38,906 nt of DNA from an uncultured Phascolarctobacterium sp. (GCF_900753045.1 NZ_CAADXO010000007.1:1-38906), one strand, 5' to 3'. Numbered from the stretch's first letter, positions 22,759-31,973 are shown. Numbers and translations are program-made. The notes: generated by a model not told the origin, from the sequence alone.

Positions 22759-23511
22759 ATGGCAGAGAATTTATTAGAGGTAAGAAATCTCGTAGTCAAT
22801 GTAGAGGACAAAGAGATTCTGCACAATATTAATCTTGATATTAAGCCGGGTGAAACTCATGTGCTTATGGGACCTAACGGTGCAGGCAAATCCACCTTGG
22901 GTTATGCGCTGATGGGTAATCCCAAATATACCGTAAAGGGCGGCAGCATTAATTTTGCCGGCGAAGACATTACCAAACTTGCCGTAGATAAACGCGCTAA
23001 GGCAGGTCTGTTCCTTTCCTTCCAGAATCCGCTGGAGGTTCCCGGCATCAGCCTGAGCAGCTTTTTGAAAACTGCTTTGGAGCAGCAGCGCGGTGTACGC
23101 ATCAAGGCTTGGGATTTCCGTAAGGAACTGCGTCAGGCTATGGCTTTGCTGCAGATGGACAGCAAATATGCCGAGCGTGATCTGAACACCGGCTTCAGTG
23201 GCGGCGAAAAGAAGAAGGCAGAAATCCTGCAGCTTTTGATGCTGAACCCTAAGCTGGCAATTCTGGACGAAACGGACAGCGGTCTGGACGTTGACGCAGT
23301 GAAGATTGTTTCTCAGGGCATTAAAACCTTCCAGGAGCATCGTCAGGGAGCATTGCTGATTATCACTCATAATACTAAAATCCTGGATGCACTGCATGTT
23401 GACCACACTCATATTCTGGCTCAGGGACAAATTATCAAAAATGCAGGTCCGGAGCTGGTGGACGAAGTCAGCAAAAATGGCTTTGAAAAGTTTTTGCAGA
23501 ATAAGGAATAA
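22759..23511 (+). CDS. sufC: Fe-S cluster assembly ATPase SufC
   Basis: SufC is the ATPase of the SufBCD scaffold that builds Fe-S clusters in the cytoplasm. It has 250 residues. The Walker A GPNGAGKS is at 38-45, the signature is FSGGEKKKAEI, and the Walker B region reads LAILDETDSGLDVDA, typical of SufC. GGAGGATAAAT precedes the ATG. It is the first gene of the order C-B-D-S-U found in Firmicutes. Confidence 0.97.
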   Translation: MAENLLEVRNLVVNVEDKEILHNINLDIKPGETHVLMGPNGAGKSTLGYALMGNPKYTVKGGSINFAGEDITKLAVDKRAKAGLFLSFQNPLEVPGISLSSFLKTALEQQRGVRIKAWDFRKELRQAMALLQMDSKYAERDLNTGFSGGEKKKAEILQLLMLNPKLAILDETDSGLDVDAVKIVSQGIKTFQEHRQGALLIITHNTKILDALHVDHTHILAQGQIIKNAGPELVDEVSKNGFEKFLQNKE

Positions 23512-23525
23512 CTGGTGGGAAAAAT

Positions 23526-24932
23526 ATGGAAGAAAAAACCTATGTTGATGATATAGACAGAAGTCTTTACGACTTCCGTAACGAGGATAAGGACGCTTAC
23601 CGCATTCAGGAAGGCCTGACACGCGAGATTGTTGAAAAAATTTCCCGTGAAAAGCATGATCCGGAATGGATGCTGGAATTCCGTCTGAAATCCCTGGATA
23701 TTTATAATAAGCTGCAGGTGCCGAACTGGGGACCTTCTATTGACGGTCTGAATATGGATAACATCGTTACCTATGTACGTCCGAATACGAACATGCAAGG
23801 TAAATGGGAGGATGTTCCCGAAGATATTAAGGATACCTTTGATCGTCTGGGTATTCCTCAGGCAGAGCAGAGCAGTCTGGCCGGTGTAGGCGCACAGTAT
23901 GATTCCGAGGTAGTATATCATAATGTGCGCAAAGAGGTAGAAGAACAGGGCGTTATTTATACTGATATGGAAAGCGCTTTGAACGGACCTTATGCGGAAA
24001 TGGTGCATGAGCATTTTATGAAGCTGGTGCCTCCTACCGACCATAAATTTGCTGCACTGCATGGCGCAGTGTGGTCCGGCGGTTCCTTTGTTTATGTACC
24101 GAAGGGAGTAAGCGTGGCTATTCCTCTGCAATCCTACTTCCGCTTAAATGCGAAGGGCGCAGGCCAGTTCGAGCATACGCTGATTATTGTTGACGAGGGC
24201 GCGGACCTGCACTTTATCGAAGGCTGCAGCGCACCGAAATATAACGTTGCCAACCTGCATGCAGGCTGCGTTGAGCTGTTTATCGGCAAAAATGCTAAGC
24301 TGCGTTATTCTACGATTGAAAACTGGTCTAAGAATATGTATAACCTTAATACCAAGCGTGCTTTGGTTGAAGAGGGCGGTACTATTGAATGGGTTTCCGG
24401 CTCCTTCGGTTCGCATGTTTCCTATCTCTATCCGATGAGTATTTTGAACGGCACCGGCGCGCACAGTGAATTTACCGGCGTAACCTTTGCCGGTCACAGC
24501 CAGAATCTGGATACAGGCTGCAAGGTTGTGCACAATGCACCGAAAACTACCAGCATTGTCAACACACGCTCTATTTCCAAGAGCGGCGGCATCAGCACCT
24601 TCCGCAGCAGTGTAGTTGTTACCAATAAGGCTAAGCAGGCCAAATCTTCTGTTTCCTGCCAAAGCCTGATGCTGGATAATATTTCCCGTTCTGATACTAT
24701 TCCCGCTATTGATGTGCGTACTGCCGATGCGGATATCGGACATGAGGCAAAAATCGGCCGTATCAGCGACGATGCGGTGTTCTACCTGATGAGCCGCGGT
24801 ATCAGCGAGGAAGAAGCAAGAGCGATGATTGTCAGCGGTTTTGCGGATAATGTTTCCAAGGAGTTGCCGTTGGAATACGCTGTTGAGATGAACAACCTTA
24901 TCCGCCTGGAAATGCAAGGCAGTATAGGTTAA
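23526..24932 (+). CDS. sufB: Fe-S cluster assembly scaffold SufB
   Basis: SufB is the scaffold subunit on which clusters form, 468 residues. Family features include the GAVWSGGSFVYVPKGV strand, LRYSTIENWSKNMYNL and the C-terminal ADIGHEAKIGRISDDAVFYLMSRGISEEEA motif. It follows sufC by 14 bases and precedes sufD by 11. Confidence 0.97.
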   Translation: MEEKTYVDDIDRSLYDFRNEDKDAYRIQEGLTREIVEKISREKHDPEWMLEFRLKSLDIYNKLQVPNWGPSIDGLNMDNIVTYVRPNTNMQGKWEDVPEDIKDTFDRLGIPQAEQSSLAGVGAQYDSEVVYHNVRKEVEEQGVIYTDMESALNGPYAEMVHEHFMKLVPPTDHKFAALHGAVWSGGSFVYVPKGVSVAIPLQSYFRLNAKGAGQFEHTLIIVDEGADLHFIEGCSAPKYNVANLHAGCVELFIGKNAKLRYSTIENWSKNMYNLNTKRALVEEGGTIEWVSGSFGSHVSYLYPMSILNGTGAHSEFTGVTFAGHSQNLDTGCKVVHNAPKTTSIVNTRSISKSGGISTFRSSVVVTNKAKQAKSSVSCQSLMLDNISRSDTIPAIDVRTADADIGHEAKIGRISDDAVFYLMSRGISEEEARAMIVSGFADNVSKELPLEYAVEMNNLIRLEMQGSIG

Positions 24933-24943
24933 GGAGGAGCAGC

Positions 24944-26047
24944 ATGATAGAAGAATTAGTAATAAATCAGTTGCCTGCTCCGACCTGGAACAGGTTAAAA
25001 ATGAATGAAACAAAGCTTGCCGGCTTAGAGCTGCCGCAGGATATCTGTGAACCGCGTGTAGCTTTGGAGGGCAGTGTTTGCCTGAATAAAAGCAAGGGCA
25101 GCAACTGCTGCGGCTGCAGTGAAAAGGCACAGTGCGCAGTACATGGCACTGATTTTGCCAAAATAGCAGGTGGTGTCGGTGAAGCAATGAGCGGTCTGGG
25201 CGAAGGACACAAGCTGCGTCTTGTTGCTGACGCAGGCAAGAGCGTAGCTGCTGTTACTCTGCGTTACGCCGATAATACAAGCTGCTATAATCAGATTGAA
25301 ATCGAAGCTAAGCCTGACAGTGAGGTTACTGTGCTGATGACCTATATTTCTACAGCACAGGCTAAAGGACAGGCCAGCATCCAGACTAAGATATACGTAG
25401 CTACCGGCGCTAAGGTTAAGCTGGTGCAGGTGCAGCTTTTAGGCAGAGATTTCCTGCATATCAATGACGTTGGCAGTGAGCTTGGCGACAATGCTGCCTT
25501 TGAGCTTCTGCAAATCCAGTTGGGTGCAGATAAAATCTATAATGGCGTACGCACCGAGCTTCTTGGTGACAGCAGTGATTTTAATGCTGCTATCGGTTAT
25601 TACGGTCGCCATGGACAGACTGTGGACATGAACTTTATCGCCAACCACTACGGCAAAAAGACTACCTGCGAAATGACTGCGGACGGTGTGTTGCAGGGTG
25701 GTGCCAAGAAAATTTACCGTGGCACGATTGATTTCAAAAACGGCAGTGCCGGCGCTGTTGGCGACGAAAAGGAAACAGTATTGCTGTTGAGCGACGACGT
25801 GGTTAACCAGACGATTCCGCTGATTCTGTGCAGCGAGGAGGACGTACAGGGCAACCATGGTGCCAGCATCGGCAAGCTTGATGACGAGCTGTTATTCTAT
25901 TTGTGCAGCCGCGGCTTCAGCGAGCAGGAGGCTGTTGATATGATGGCCAAGGCGAAGATTGATGCCCTGTGCCGCAAGATTGACGATGAGGATACTGTGC
26001 AATTGGTACAGCGTTATCTGGAAGGAGTGATGGCAGATGGTGAATGA
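24944..26047 (+). CDS. sufD: Fe-S cluster assembly protein SufD
   Basis: SufD is the SufB paralogue in the SufBC2D complex, 367 residues. The beta-helix core and the C-terminal NHGASIGKLDDELLFYLCSRGFSEQEA motif identify it. The N-terminal region carries an unusual cysteine cluster: Cys35, 46, 55, 56, 58 and 64 (CCGCSEKAQC), which is not a feature I associate with SufD. It overlaps sufS by 11 bases. Confidence 0.93.
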   Translation: MIEELVINQLPAPTWNRLKMNETKLAGLELPQDICEPRVALEGSVCLNKSKGSNCCGCSEKAQCAVHGTDFAKIAGGVGEAMSGLGEGHKLRLVADAGKSVAAVTLRYADNTSCYNQIEIEAKPDSEVTVLMTYISTAQAKGQASIQTKIYVATGAKVKLVQVQLLGRDFLHINDVGSELGDNAAFELLQIQLGADKIYNGVRTELLGDSSDFNAAIGYYGRHGQTVDMNFIANHYGKKTTCEMTADGVLQGGAKKIYRGTIDFKNGSAGAVGDEKETVLLLSDDVVNQTIPLILCSEEDVQGNHGASIGKLDDELLFYLCSRGFSEQEAVDMMAKAKIDALCRKIDDEDTVQLVQRYLEGVMADGE

Positions 26048-27272
26048 TAAGGATTTACTGTCCTTTGATTATAAAAAGGATTTCCCGTTGCTGGCAGCTA
26101 ACGATGTTGCTTATTTGGACAACTCTGCTACCACCCAAAAGCCTGCCTGCGTTATTGAGGCAGAGCGTGATTTTTATCTCAAACACAATGCTAATCCATT
26201 GCGTGGCTTGTACGACCTGGCAATGCAGGCAACTGATATTTATGAGGATGCGCGCGTTGCTGTGCAAAAGTTCATCAATGCCAAGAGCGAGCAGGAAATT
26301 ATTTTTACCCGTAATACTACGGAAAGCCTGAACCTAGTAGCTTACAGCTACGGTCTGGCTAACCTTAAGCCCGGTGATGAAATCGTTACGACGATTATGG
26401 AGCATCATAGCAACATGCTGCCCTGGCGCATGGTTGCGCAGCAGACCGGTGCTGTAGTAAAGTACATTGAATGTGCTGTTGACGGCAGCATTAGCGATGA
26501 GGCTATTGACGCTGCTGTAACCGAAAAAACTAAAATCGTAGCGATGGCAGAGGTTTCCAACGTTTTGGGACGCTTGAACCCGATTGCTAAGGCTATTGCC
26601 GCTGCGCATAAGGTTGGCGCTGTTGCTGTGATTGACGCAGCGCAGAGCGCACCGCATATGGCGATTGATGTGCAGAAAATGGACGCTGATTTTCTTGCCT
26701 TCAGCGGTCACAAGATGCTCGGACCTATGGGCATCGGCGTGCTGTACGGCAAGAAGGAGCTGCTGGAGGCTATGCCTCCGTTCCTGAGCGGCGGCGAGAT
26801 GATCAGCTTTGTAAGCCGTGATGGCCAGGAATATGCACCGCTGCCGCACAAGTTTGAAGCAGGTACGGTAAATGCTGCCGGTGCTTCCGGACTGCATGCT
26901 GCTATCGAATATATCAACAGCATTGGCTTTGAGGTAATCGAAGCGCGCGAAGCTGCGCTGACGAAATTAGCTTTTGATGCTATGCAGAAGATTCCCGGTG
27001 TGCATATTATCGGCGGTAAAACTGCAGAGGAGCACAAGGGTATTCTTACCTTTACGGTAGAAGGCGTGCATCCGCATGATATTGCTGCAATCCTTGATGC
27101 TGACGGCGTAAATATACGTGCCGGCAATCATTGCGCTCAGCCGTTGCTGGACCACCTTTGCACCGGTGCGACTGCCCGTGCAAGTCTGGCCTTCTACAAT
27201 TCGGCAGCAGATGTAGAGCGCTTCATTAACAGCTTATCTACAATAAGGGAGAGAATGGGCTATGGCAGATAA
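26037..27272 (+). CDS. sufS: Cysteine desulfurase SufS (group II)
   Basis: This PLP enzyme takes sulfur from cysteine and passes it to SufU. It has 411 residues. His123, Asp200 and Lys226 (FSGHKMLGP) form the PLP site, and Cys366 in RAGNHCAQP is the sulfur-carrying residue, within the short loop of group II enzymes. The start lies inside sufD, with GGAAGGAG upstream, and the end overlaps sufU by 11 bases. Confidence 0.96.
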   Translation: MVNDKDLLSFDYKKDFPLLAANDVAYLDNSATTQKPACVIEAERDFYLKHNANPLRGLYDLAMQATDIYEDARVAVQKFINAKSEQEIIFTRNTTESLNLVAYSYGLANLKPGDEIVTTIMEHHSNMLPWRMVAQQTGAVVKYIECAVDGSISDEAIDAAVTEKTKIVAMAEVSNVLGRLNPIAKAIAAAHKVGAVAVIDAAQSAPHMAIDVQKMDADFLAFSGHKMLGPMGIGVLYGKKELLEAMPPFLSGGEMISFVSRDGQEYAPLPHKFEAGTVNAAGASGLHAAIEYINSIGFEVIEAREAALTKLAFDAMQKIPGVHIIGGKTAEEHKGILTFTVEGVHPHDIAAILDADGVNIRAGNHCAQPLLDHLCTGATARASLAFYNSAADVERFINSLSTIRERMGYGR

Positions 27273-27693
27273 TAGAGCCTTTTATAACGAAATTTTAATC
27301 GACCACAATATGCATCCCGGTCATAAGCATGATTTGCCCGACGCAGACGTAGAGATGCGCGGCTATAATCCCAGCTGCGGTGATGATATCACCATGAAAC
27401 TGAAGCTTGCTGACGGCGTGGTTGTTGACGGTGCCTTTCAGGGTAGCGGCTGTGCAATCAGCCAGGCAAGTGCTGACATGATGCTGGATCTTGTTATCGG
27501 CAAGAGTGAAAAAGAGGCTTTGCGCCTTGCAGATATTTTCCTGCGTATGATTAAGGGAACTGCCGGCGAGGAAGAAATTGACGAGCTGGAGGAAGCAGGT
27601 GTGCTGCAGGATGTATCCCACATGCCGGCGCGTGTAAAATGCGCTGTGCTTGGCTGGCATACGCTGGAGCAGATGCTTGATAAGAAGGACTAA
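27262..27693 (+). CDS. sufU: Sulfur-transfer protein SufU
   Basis: SufU is the zinc-dependent sulfur acceptor of SufS, 143 residues. The zinc/active-site residues are Cys39 (NPSCGDD), Asp41, Cys64 (GSGCAIS) and Cys127 (RVKCAVLGW). The 18-20 residue insertion between the second and third cysteine regions that marks SufU rather than IscU is present. It ends the operon. Confidence 0.95.
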   Translation: MADNRAFYNEILIDHNMHPGHKHDLPDADVEMRGYNPSCGDDITMKLKLADGVVVDGAFQGSGCAISQASADMMLDLVIGKSEKEALRLADIFLRMIKGTAGEEEIDELEEAGVLQDVSHMPARVKCAVLGWHTLEQMLDKKD

Positions 27694-27705
27694 GGTGAAT
27701 TAATG

Positions 27706-27737
27706 GGCAGCTTTCGCACAGGCGGAGGCTGCCTTTT
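27706..27737 (+). terminator. Terminator of the suf operon
   Basis: GGCAGC (27706-27711) pairs with GCTGCC (27728-27733), with an inner GC pair, then TTTT. Confidence 0.75.
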
Positions 27738-27773
27738 AATATAGGCAGATATAAAATAAAATTACCGGTGTTC

Positions 27774-27802
27774 TTGCCAAAAGCCGGCTTTTGCTGTTAA
27801 AT
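27774..27802 (+). promoter_or_regulatory. Candidate promoter of the HD-domain gene
   Basis: TTGCCA (27774-27779), 17 bases and TTAAAT (27797-27802). The spacer contains the palindrome AAAAGCCGGCTTTT, a possible operator. Confidence 0.45.
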
Positions 27803-27835
27803 AAGAGTAGACGTGTTTATGAGGGAGATGAAGCA

Positions 27836-29035
27836 ATGCTGACTAAAAGCTTTATTGAATTTTTATATGATGCAGCGCATATTCAGCGCTGGAATGAGCA
27901 TATCCGCCCCAGCGGCTTTACAGAGCTTGATAAGCAGGCGCACAAGATGATGATTATGTATGTGCTGGCCCGCCATGAGGAGGATGACCATGGTGCACAG
28001 CTTAACTGGCGTCTGCTGATTGAGGGCGGTATTTTTGAGTTTTTGCAGCGTAACGTGCTGACTGATATTAAGCCGCAGATTTTCCATGAAATGATGCGTG
28101 TTTATGGTAAGGAGCTTAATGCCTGGGTTTATCAGGAGCTGCGCAGAAGAATTCCTGATATCCAGGAAGATTTTATGGAAAAAATGCAACTCTATTTTGA
28201 AGATCCGCAATACTGCGCTATGGAAAAAAAGATTTTGCGTGCTGCACATTATCTGGCAACAAAATGGGAGTTTGAGCTGATTTATCACTTTAATGAGGGT
28301 ATTTACGGCAGTGAGGATACCAAGGCTGTTATAGAAAACGAGCTGGAGGATCATTATGATCTGGCAGCGGTAAAGAAGCTGGCGCTTAAGGGCAAGAGCA
28401 GCAAATTTATCGACCTTGTCGGTCAGCTGCGTTTCCAAAAGCGTTGGGCGCAGTCGCCGCGTGTTCCCGAAACCTCCGTCATGGGGCATGTACTGCTGGT
28501 AGCAATTATGGGTTATTTTTGCGCAGTTAAGCTGGGAGCCTGTGATGAGCGCATCGTAGGTGATTTTCTCTGCGGTCTTTTCCACGATTTGCCGGAGGTG
28601 CTGACACGCGATATTATTTCACCGGTCAAACGCAGTGTGCCGGGTCTGGATGAGCTGATTAAGCGTATAGAGGAGCGCATGGTAGCGGAAAAAATTCTGC
28701 CGCTCTTGCCTTATACCTGGCATGAGGATATTCTGTATTATACGCAAAATGAATTTTCCAATCGTGTCCGCATTGACGGCAAAGTAGTGCAGACGAGCAT
28801 TGAAGAAATCGGCAGCAAGTACAACAAGCCGGGCTTCCATGCAATTGACGGCAGTGTGCTCAAGGGCTGCGATAATCTTTCGGCCTTTGTGGAGGTGTGG
28901 CTGTCGCGCCGTTACGGTATAACTTCCAAGCATATGGAGGAGGGCGAGCGTGCTATTCGCGAGCAATATAAAAATAAAATTATCGGTGGAATTAATTTCG
29001 GCAGAGTATATGATGAGTTTCCAGTGATAGACTAA
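27836..29035 (+). CDS. HD-domain phosphohydrolase-like protein
   Basis: This is a 399-residue protein with an HD metal-dependent phosphohydrolase signature, GLFHDLPEVLTRDI, near residue 250, and an upstream His in the SVMGHVLLVAIMGY helix as the first ligand. The N-terminal 200 residues are helical and have a second possible His/Asp pattern (DKQAHKMM), so it may be a tandem HD protein. The start at 27836 has GAGGGAG 8 bases upstream; the frame is open 15 codons further. It is monocistronic. The substrate is unknown; related YfbR-type HD proteins act on nucleotides. Confidence 0.72.
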   Translation: MLTKSFIEFLYDAAHIQRWNEHIRPSGFTELDKQAHKMMIMYVLARHEEDDHGAQLNWRLLIEGGIFEFLQRNVLTDIKPQIFHEMMRVYGKELNAWVYQELRRRIPDIQEDFMEKMQLYFEDPQYCAMEKKILRAAHYLATKWEFELIYHFNEGIYGSEDTKAVIENELEDHYDLAAVKKLALKGKSSKFIDLVGQLRFQKRWAQSPRVPETSVMGHVLLVAIMGYFCAVKLGACDERIVGDFLCGLFHDLPEVLTRDIISPVKRSVPGLDELIKRIEERMVAEKILPLLPYTWHEDILYYTQNEFSNRVRIDGKVVQTSIEEIGSKYNKPGFHAIDGSVLKGCDNLSAFVEVWLSRRYGITSKHMEEGERAIREQYKNKIIGGINFGRVYDEFPVID

Positions 29036-29040
29036 AGTAA

Positions 29041-29067
29041 AACGCCGGTGGCTTCGCCGGCGTTTTT
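29041..29067 (+). terminator. Terminator of the HD-domain gene
   Basis: AACGCCGG (29041-29048) pairs with CCGGCGTT (29057-29064), then TTTTTATT. Confidence 0.9.
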
Positions 29068-29085
29068 ATTGTAAATAAAGCGGTT

Positions 29086-29163
29086 TTGTAAGTAAAAAAG
29101 CTTCTGAATATAATAAAAGTTACAAAAAATTCTGTAGACAGTGAATAGTGTACACGATATAAT
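29086..29163 (+). promoter_or_regulatory. Tandem promoters of glutamate dehydrogenase
   Basis: The downstream promoter is TAGACA (29135-29140), 17 bases, TATAAT (29158-29163). The upstream one is TTGTAA (29086-29091), 17 bases, TATAAT (29109-29114). Both -10 regions lie in a duplicated 13-mer ATATAATAAAAGT (29108-29120, 29157-29169). Confidence 0.75.
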
Positions 29164-29214
29164 AAAAGTACGGATATGGGGTTATATCCTTTTGGAAAGC
29201 AAGGAGGCTTGATT

Positions 29215-30450
29215 ATGAATATTTTTGAAATGGCCCAAATTCCACTGAATAAAGCGATTGAAACAATGGAGCTTGATGCAGGTGCAGCAGCTATCATTGC
29301 GGTTCCCGAACGTACTTTGGAGGTTTCTATTCCTGTAAAAATGGATGATGGTACTACAAAAGTATTTACCGGCTACCGCAGCCAGCACAGCACAATCCTT
29401 GGCCCCGCAAAGGGCGGTGTACGCTATCATCAGAATGTAAGCATGGATGAGGTAAAGACACTTGCCTTTTGGATGACCTGTAAATGTGCCGTGGCAGGCC
29501 TGCCGTATGGCGGCGGTAAGGGCGGTATTATTGTAGATCCGTCTAAGCTTTCGAAAGCTGAGCTGGAGCGTCTGACGCGCGGTTATATAGATAAAATTGC
29601 ACCGATTATCGGTGAAAAACGGGATATTCCGGCACCTGATATGAATACCAATGCTCAGATTATGGGCTGGATGATGGATGAATACAGCAAGCTTGCCGGT
29701 CAATATGAGCCCGGCTTTATTACTGGTAAGGCGATTAGTGTCGGCGGCTCCTTGGGACGTACTGCTGCTACCGGACGCGGCGTTGTTGTTGCGGCACTGG
29801 AAGCACTGAAGCTGAAAGGAATTCAGCCGCATGAGGCAACCGCTGCTGTGCAGGGCTTCGGTAATGTAGGCAGCTGGACTGCTAAGCTGTTTTGTGATGC
29901 AGGCGTTAAGGTTATTGCCTTGAGTGATGTTTACGGCGCTATCTTTAAGGCAGATGGCTTTGATTGCTATGATGTAGATGCTTACGTTAAGAAAGCAGGC
30001 AGCATAGTAGGCTATCCGGGCAGTAAAGCGATTACCAATGCTGATTTGCTGGCGATGGAGGTTACCGTGCTGGCTCCCTGTGCAATTGAGCTGCAGCTTA
30101 CTGCGGAAAATGCGGCGGCTGTACAGGCAAGCATCATCTGCGAGGGTGCAAACGGACCGACTACACCGGAGGCTGACGATATTCTGGAGGCTAAGGGCGT
30201 GATGGTTATCCCGGATATTCTGGCTAATGGCGGCGGTGTAACTGTAAGCTATTTCGAATGGGTACAGAATCTGTATCGTTACTTCTGGCCGGAAGAAGAG
30301 GTTATCGAAAAGCAGAATGCATTAATGCGCAAGGCCTTTAAGGCTGTTTATGAAAAGGCAAAGCAGTATAATGTGCCGCTTCGTGTTGCCGCTTACATGG
30401 TTGCTCTGGGCAGCCTGGAAGAAGCAATGAAAATCAGAGGCATGGTATAA
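29215..30450 (+). CDS. Glutamate dehydrogenase (Glu/Leu/Phe/Val family)
   Basis: This enzyme interconverts glutamate and 2-oxoglutarate plus ammonia. It has 411 residues, the short hexameric form. Substrate and catalytic lysines are at Lys90 (WMTCKCAVAGLPYGG) and Lys102 (GGGKGG), with the catalytic Asp in DIPAPDMNT and the nucleotide fold VQGFGNVGSW. The start at 29215 has AAGGAGG 7 bases upstream; 13 more codons are open but unlikely. It is a single gene with two strong promoters and a strong terminator, as expected of a highly expressed enzyme of an amino-acid-using anaerobe. Confidence 0.94.
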   Translation: MNIFEMAQIPLNKAIETMELDAGAAAIIAVPERTLEVSIPVKMDDGTTKVFTGYRSQHSTILGPAKGGVRYHQNVSMDEVKTLAFWMTCKCAVAGLPYGGGKGGIIVDPSKLSKAELERLTRGYIDKIAPIIGEKRDIPAPDMNTNAQIMGWMMDEYSKLAGQYEPGFITGKAISVGGSLGRTAATGRGVVVAALEALKLKGIQPHEATAAVQGFGNVGSWTAKLFCDAGVKVIALSDVYGAIFKADGFDCYDVDAYVKKAGSIVGYPGSKAITNADLLAMEVTVLAPCAIELQLTAENAAAVQASIICEGANGPTTPEADDILEAKGVMVIPDILANGGGVTVSYFEWVQNLYRYFWPEEEVIEKQNALMRKAFKAVYEKAKQYNVPLRVAAYMVALGSLEEAMKIRGMV

Positions 30451-30487
30451 CTGCTGAATTTCGTTTAATAATATAAAATAATATGAG

Positions 30488-30523
30488 CTCCTGCCTAGGC
30501 ATTGTGCCTTGGCAGGAGTTTTT
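30488..30523 (+). terminator. Terminator of glutamate dehydrogenase
   Basis: CTCCTGCC-AGGC (30488-30500) pairs with GCCT-GGCAGGAG (30506-30518), then TTTTT. Confidence 0.93.
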
Positions 30524-30563
30524 GCATTGTGGCTGCATTGTCGGTTCATTGTAAAGTGAGCAT

Positions 30564-30598
30564 ACAAAAAAACTGCATCACTGAAAGGGGATGCAGTT
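30564..30598 (-). terminator. Terminator of the LemA/TPM operon
   Basis: On the minus strand AACTGCATC pairs with GATGCAGTT (30571-30579 and 30590-30598), followed by a run of seven T. Confidence 0.85.
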
Positions 30599-30618
30599 GA
30601 TTTGGCTTTATACTGCTT

Positions 30619-31374
30619 TTACCAGCTGCGGGACGAACCGCCGCCACCGCCGCTGCCGCCGCCGAAGCCTCGGCCGCCTCCGCCGCCGCGACCACCGCCG
30701 CGGAAAATCAGCAGCAGTAATATGCGCGTGAAAAAGCCGCCTAATAAAAGATTATCCACAATAAGAAAACCGATGAGTCCTAGTGCCAATCGCAAATCAT
30801 CCAGGCCGGAGCCGGTATTTTTTTGCGGTTGGGGAGCGGGAGTCTGATATTTTACTCCGCTCAGCTCCGTGTTATAGCCTTGGGCAATTTTAGCTGCAGC
30901 AGCCTTGTAGCCCTGCAAAATACCCTTGCTGTAATTACCGTCCTTGAAATAAGGAATCATATACTGGTCCTGGATGCGTCCTGTAAGACCGTCAGGTAAT
31001 GAGCCTTCCAGGCCGTAGCCTACTTCAATACGCGAGCGTCTGTCCTTGACAGCGACGACGATGAGCGCACCGTTATTCTGCTCCTTGCTGCCGATGCCCC
31101 ATTGGCGCAGAACCTCCAGAGCATAATCCTCTATAGGCTCGCCGTCGAGAGTGTTGATTGTCAGTACAGCCAGCTGTGCTGTTGTTTTTTTGTCCAGCTC
31201 GGCGCCAAGACTGAGCATTTGCTGCTTATCCTCTGCGGAGATGACACCGGCGTTATCCTGTACGTAAATGCCGCTGCCGGCCGCCGGACGTGGTGGAATG
31301 GCAGGTGCGGCGCTGGCGTAAGCAGCGAAGAAGGTCTGCAGCAGAAGCAGCAGGCAGATTATAAAACGTTTCAT
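30619..31374 (-). CDS. TPM-domain membrane protein with Gly-rich tail (YgcG family)
   Basis: This is a 251-residue exported protein. The signal peptide ends near residue 22 (AYASA). The TPM domain covers about 35-170 (VQDNAGVISAEDKQQML, TINTLDGEPIEDYALEV, GYGLEGSLPDGLTGRI), followed by a membrane segment (FLIVDNLLLGGFFTRILLLL) and a glycine/serine-rich tail ending SSRSW. TPM proteins are often paired with LemA, as here, and have been linked to photosystem repair in plants and to membrane quality control in bacteria; the function here is not known. Confidence 0.88.
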   Translation of the reverse strand: MKRFIICLLLLLQTFFAAYASAAPAIPPRPAAGSGIYVQDNAGVISAEDKQQMLSLGAELDKKTTAQLAVLTINTLDGEPIEDYALEVLRQWGIGSKEQNNGALIVVAVKDRRSRIEVGYGLEGSLPDGLTGRIQDQYMIPYFKDGNYSKGILQGYKAAAAKIAQGYNTELSGVKYQTPAPQPQKNTGSGLDDLRLALGLIGFLIVDNLLLGGFFTRILLLLIFRGGGRGGGGGRGFGGGSGGGGGSSRSW

Positions 31375-31418
31375 TATTATCCCTCCGTCAGCAGCTTGCA
31401 GCTAGCGGGATTACCTGC

Positions 31419-31973
31419 TTAAAATTTAACCTGCGGAACCTTTTGGGCAGCAGCATCTGCCTTGAAATAATCCTTGGCGGTAAAGCCGCAGGCACCGGCG
31501 TATAAAGAGGTAGGCAGAGATTTAATTTTTGCGTTGTAGACTTGCACCGCATCATTGTAATCCTTACGTGCTACGGCAATACGGTTCTCGGTACCAGCCA
31601 GCTCATCCTGCAGCTGCTGGAAGTTGGTGTTGGCCTTCAAATCGGGATAGTTTTCGGCAACAACTAAGAGGCGGCTCAGAGCGCTGTTCATTTCGTTGTT
31701 GGCTGCAGTTGTTTCTGCTACGGTTTTGGCACCGCCCAACTTAGCACGAGCATCGGATACAGCCTTGAATACCTCTGTTTCGTGCGCTGCATAGCCTTTG
31801 ACGGTATTTACCAGATTAGGGATTAAATCGTTACGGCGCTGCAGTTGGTTTTCCACCTGGGACCATTTGCCGGTAACATTTTCATTCATACTTACAAGAC
31901 CATTATAGCTGCTGAAAAACATAACTGCCATAATGACAATAGCGGCGATAACGCCTAAAAGACCTTTACCCAT
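31419..31973 (-). CDS. lemA: LemA family protein
   Basis: This is a 184-residue protein with an N-terminal membrane anchor (residues 5-22) and a long helical coiled domain. The hallmark is YNGLVSMNENVTGKWSQVENQLQRRNDLIPNLVNTVKGYA. AAAGGAGAT precedes the ATG. It is cotranscribed with the TPM protein 44 bases downstream and driven by a consensus promoter at 32035-32063. Confidence 0.93.
   Translation of the reverse strand: MGKGLLGVIAAIVIMAVMFFSSYNGLVSMNENVTGKWSQVENQLQRRNDLIPNLVNTVKGYAAHETEVFKAVSDARAKLGGAKTVAETTAANNEMNSALSRLLVVAENYPDLKANTNFQQLQDELAGTENRIAVARKDYNDAVQVYNAKIKSLPTSLYAGACGFTAKDYFKADAAAQKVPQVKF

Noticed and set aside
24144..25187. A 347-codon minus-strand frame across sufB and sufD
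   Set aside because: It is low complexity (His/Leu/Cys-rich) and antisense to conserved suf genes.
30602..30847. Proline-rich plus-strand frame (PPPPPLPPPKPRPPPPP)
   Set aside because: It is the antisense shadow of the glycine-rich tail of the TPM protein, which has a signal peptide and a LemA partner.
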